64,000 bases of DNA, taken from the NCBI GenBank assembly GCA_964445815.1, contig CAYULW010000002.1:558001-622000 (forward strand). The letters are read 5' to 3'. A program made the translations under genes and the position numbers. This DNA comes from CAYULW01 sp964445815 (GTDB lineage: Bacteria > Bacteroidota > Bacteroidia > Flavobacteriales_E > Vicingaceae). A model generated the notes under the pieces. The model had not been told where the DNA came from. It made no database searches and saw nothing but the letters and a program-made list of their open reading frames with translations. Of the stretch, positions 61,572-64,000 are shown in pieces. The stretch's first letter is position 1; the number at the start of each line of letters is the position of its first letter.

Positions 61572-63608
61572 TTAATTTTTTATTTGTTTTTTTAGAAGTT
61601 GAGCATTAAAGGCTACGATTACAGTACTCAGACTCATAAATACCGCACCGATTGCAGGTCCTAGCACAAATCCACTGGCATATAGCACTCCTGCAGCCAA
61701 TGGAATGGCAACTACATTATAAGCAGTAGCCCATATTAAGTTTTGAATCATTTTTCTATAGGTAGCCTTTCCAAATAAGATTAGGTTAGCTATGTCTTGA
61801 GGATTGCTGTTGACCAAAATAATATCAGCAGTTTCAGCCGCTACGTCAGTTCCAGAACCAACTGCGATTCCAACATCTGCTTGTGCAAGTGCAGGAGCAT
61901 CATTTACACCATCACCCGTCATTGCTACAAAGTGATGTTGCGCCTGCAATTCTTCCACAATCTCTACCTTTTGATGGGGCAATACTTCCGAAAAATATCC
62001 GTCAAGTCCCAGTTTATCACTTACTGCCTTTGCCGTTTTCTCATTATCTCCTGTAGCCATAAGGACCTTAATCCTGTTCTGTCTAAAAACCTGTATAGCC
62101 CTAGCAGATTCCGGACGAATTTCATCGGCTAGAGCAATATATCCTATGAGTTCGTTATTGGCCAGAACAAAAACAACCGTCTCTGCTGCATCGCTGTATG
62201 CTCCCTTTGGAATTTCAATTTTCTCATCTCTTAAATATCCCGGACTTACTACTTTAACTTCATTTTCTTCTACAATCGCTTCCACTCCCTTACCGGTAAT
62301 TGCCTTGAAATCTTTAAGTGTTGGAATCGGAATTTTATTCTCTTTTACTTTCTTTATGATTCCCTCAGCAATTGGATGTTCAGAACTTTGTTCCAATGCA
62401 CTTGCTAAGCGCAATATCTCATCACGCTTATAGTTTACATGGGTAGATTCTACCCTTGTAACTCCAAAATCACCTTTGGTAAGTGTGCCGGTCTTATCAA
62501 ATAAAAGAGCTGATATTTTTCTCGATTCCTCGAAAGCAGTTCGGTTGCGTATCAACAAACCATTTTGCGCTGAAATAGCGGTAGAGATTGCAACAACTAA
62601 GGGAATAGCCAGACCCAAAGCATGTGGGCAAGCAATTACCATAACGGTTACCATTCGTTCCAAAGCATAGACAAAGGGGAAACCCAATAACAACCATGTA
62701 AAGAGAGTGCCAAAACCGATTGCTAATGCAACATAAGTCAGCCATTTTGCTGCCCGATCGGAAAGATTCTGCATTTTGGACTTTGTTCGTTGTGCTTCAT
62801 CCACCATTTTAATGACCTTATTGAGGTAACTGTCCTGTCCGGTATGTTCCACCTTTACTTGAAGTGTGCTGTTACCATTGATAGAACCACCAATTACCAT
62901 ATCATTAATCTCCTTTTTCACCGGTTTTGATTCACCGGTTAACATGGATTCGTTTAAATAACTCGATCCTTCTGTAATGATACCATCTGCGGCTACCTTT
63001 TCTCCAGGTTTTATTAGTATAATATCCCCCTGCAACAAGTCGCTTAACTTAACCTCTTCAATTTTATCCCCTACAATTCTATGCGCTTCTGCCGGTAACA
63101 TACTTACTAATAGTTGAAGTGCTTTTGATGCTCCCAATACCGATTTCATCTCCAGCCAATGTCCTAACAACATGATAACAATCAGGGTGCTCAACTCCCA
63201 GAAGAAATCTTCACCTTCAAGACCAAAGACAGTAGCTGAACTGTAGAAATAGGCAACACTGATCGCCATGGAAATAAGGGTCATCATTCCTGGTCCTTTG
63301 GCTTTAATTTCCTTATAGAACCCTTTTAAGAAAGGCCATCCCCCCCAGAAATAGATAAAAGAGGATAGTGCAAATAAGACATATGAATTGCCTGGCAACA
63401 GAAATTCATAGCCAAAGAACCCCTGGATCATTGGTGAAAAAATAAGGATAGGAATAGTAATGACCATAGATATCCAGAATCGCTTTTTGAAATCCACCAC
63501 CATCATTTTGTGATGATCGTGCCCCATTTTTCCATGGGCAGGATTGCCATCTTGATGTCCTTGGTGACTATGATGATGTTTCGAATGTGCTTCATGTTGA
63601 TGTTCCAT
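61572..63608 (-). CDS. copB: Copper-translocating P1B-type ATPase, CopB-like
   Basis: A 678-aa metal-exporting P-type ATPase. The N-terminus is His-rich (EHQHEAHSKHHHSHQGHQ) in place of a classical CxxC domain. The sixth helix has the CPH motif (VIACPHALGLAIPLV) typical of CopB (P1B-3). Phosphorylation site DKTGTLT, TGES in the actuator domain, HP motif in SSEHPIAEGI and GDGVNDAPALAQADVGIA hinge are all present. It pumps Cu (or Ag) out of the cytosol. It heads the visible part of the operon, 14 bases after the upstream partial gene. Confidence 0.93.
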   Translation of the reverse strand: MEHQHEAHSKHHHSHQGHQDGNPAHGKMGHDHHKMMVVDFKKRFWISMVITIPILIFSPMIQGFFGYEFLLPGNSYVLFALSSFIYFWGGWPFLKGFYKEIKAKGPGMMTLISMAISVAYFYSSATVFGLEGEDFFWELSTLIVIMLLGHWLEMKSVLGASKALQLLVSMLPAEAHRIVGDKIEEVKLSDLLQGDIILIKPGEKVAADGIITEGSSYLNESMLTGESKPVKKEINDMVIGGSINGNSTLQVKVEHTGQDSYLNKVIKMVDEAQRTKSKMQNLSDRAAKWLTYVALAIGFGTLFTWLLLGFPFVYALERMVTVMVIACPHALGLAIPLVVAISTAISAQNGLLIRNRTAFEESRKISALLFDKTGTLTKGDFGVTRVESTHVNYKRDEILRLASALEQSSEHPIAEGIIKKVKENKIPIPTLKDFKAITGKGVEAIVEENEVKVVSPGYLRDEKIEIPKGAYSDAAETVVFVLANNELIGYIALADEIRPESARAIQVFRQNRIKVLMATGDNEKTAKAVSDKLGLDGYFSEVLPHQKVEIVEELQAQHHFVAMTGDGVNDAPALAQADVGIAVGSGTDVAAETADIILVNSNPQDIANLILFGKATYRKMIQNLIWATAYNVVAIPLAAGVLYASGFVLGPAIGAVFMSLSTVIVAFNAQLLKKQIKN

Positions 63609-63622
63609 AACCTCGTATATTA

Positions 63623-64000
63623 TTATTGTAATTCTATTGTAAAGTATGCTCCTGCAGGCGCTCTATAAACCTGCTTTAAAACTCCCTTTTCTCCATGGAT
63701 AGTCTCTTTTAAAAAATAATCTATCGTCTTTACATTTAAACCAAAAAGGTAGGATCTGATCTCAATTTTAGAAATGATGGAGTAGGTTTTTGCTTCTGTG
63801 TGAAAAAGGACTTCGCGATTGGAGATAGTTCCCTTACTCATTGCACCGAAAAACCCGAGTGCTCCCCCTTCAATATAAACCATGAAATCAATATCTTTCA
63901 GCTTAGTGCCTGCTTTAAATGGTTGAGGATATAATTCTAATTTACTGCTTAGTTTTACATTGATTTCTTTTTCCCCACTAAAGGCAGCAAAGGGGAATAC
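63623..64000 (-). CDS. C-terminal part of an unknown protein (5' end outside window)
   Basis: The frame ending at 63623 stays open to the window edge, so its start is outside; the internal ATG at 63883 is not needed. The visible 125 residues are beta-rich (KEINVKLSSKLELYPQPFKA, GALGFFGAMSKGTISN, then VYRAPAGAYFTIELQ) and not recognised. It lies 14 bases before the copper ATPase gene and is probably in the same operon. Confidence 0.7.
   Translation of the reverse strand, partial: VFPFAAFSGEKEINVKLSSKLELYPQPFKAGTKLKDIDFMVYIEGGALGFFGAMSKGTISNREVLFHTEAKTYSIISKIEIRSYLFGLNVKTIDYFLKETIHGEKGVLKQVYRAPAGAYFTIELQ

Overview
The window looks like chromosome of a Bacteroidota bacterium. It carries a hybrid two-component protein ending in an AraC domain, three TonB-dependent receptors with carboxypeptidase-regulatory-like plugs, a type IX secretion tail, an SprB-like repeat protein, a TPR histidine kinase with a NarL-type partner, TAnnTTTG promoter elements and mostly weak Shine-Dalgarno sites. 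The family within the phylum cannot be fixed from the sequence. All family assignments come from reading motifs; no database search was run.

Layout. 1-24.5 kb is ordinary chromosome: a secreted adhesin-like protein, a hybrid sensor, a TonB receptor, pfkB, a MacAB-like ABC exporter, a TerB-like protein, a beta-CASP nuclease, a phosphorelay around a second TonB receptor, and an unusually long PLP enzyme. 24.5-55.3 kb is a dense accessory and defence island. 55.4-64 kb is a leftward metal-handling operon (CopB-type P-type ATPase, heavy-metal-binding lipoprotein, FecA-like receptor, DUF2231, DUF3347).

The most interesting part is 24.5-39.7 kb, which holds three transcription units. (i) A leftward operon has two ThsB-like TIR proteins, a caspase-like protease, a stand-alone SLOG protein and an unknown beta-rich protein, resembling caspase-type Thoeris. 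(ii) A leftward operon has a 128-aa unknown, a TPR histidine kinase and a NarL-type regulator. (iii) A rightward operon has a TIR protein, a 908-aa STAND-like protein with a ruined P-loop, a 772-aa protein of about five tandem SPFH-like repeats, a ZorA-like MotA/TolQ protein, a ZorB-like OmpA protein and another TIR protein. A 13-bp imperfect palindrome precedes all three units, oriented towards each, and lies exactly 48 bp from a TTTG promoter element every time. I infer that the encoded regulator controls all three, so this is probably one coordinated immune locus: a membrane-motor arm and a TIR-caspase arm under one two-component switch.

The rest of the island (39.7-55.3 kb) holds an UvrD-like helicase, a periplasmic trypsin-like protease pair, tRNA-Pro 3'-end fragments that look like old integration junctions, a zinc-finger/RecA-like ATPase, an IetAS pair (AAA ATPase plus subtilase), an ApeA-like HEPN protein, a PIN protein, a RadC-like protein, a GNAT protein, and a helically phased CGTTAA array at the right edge. 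No integrase, transposase, CRISPR array, intact tRNA or rRNA was seen.
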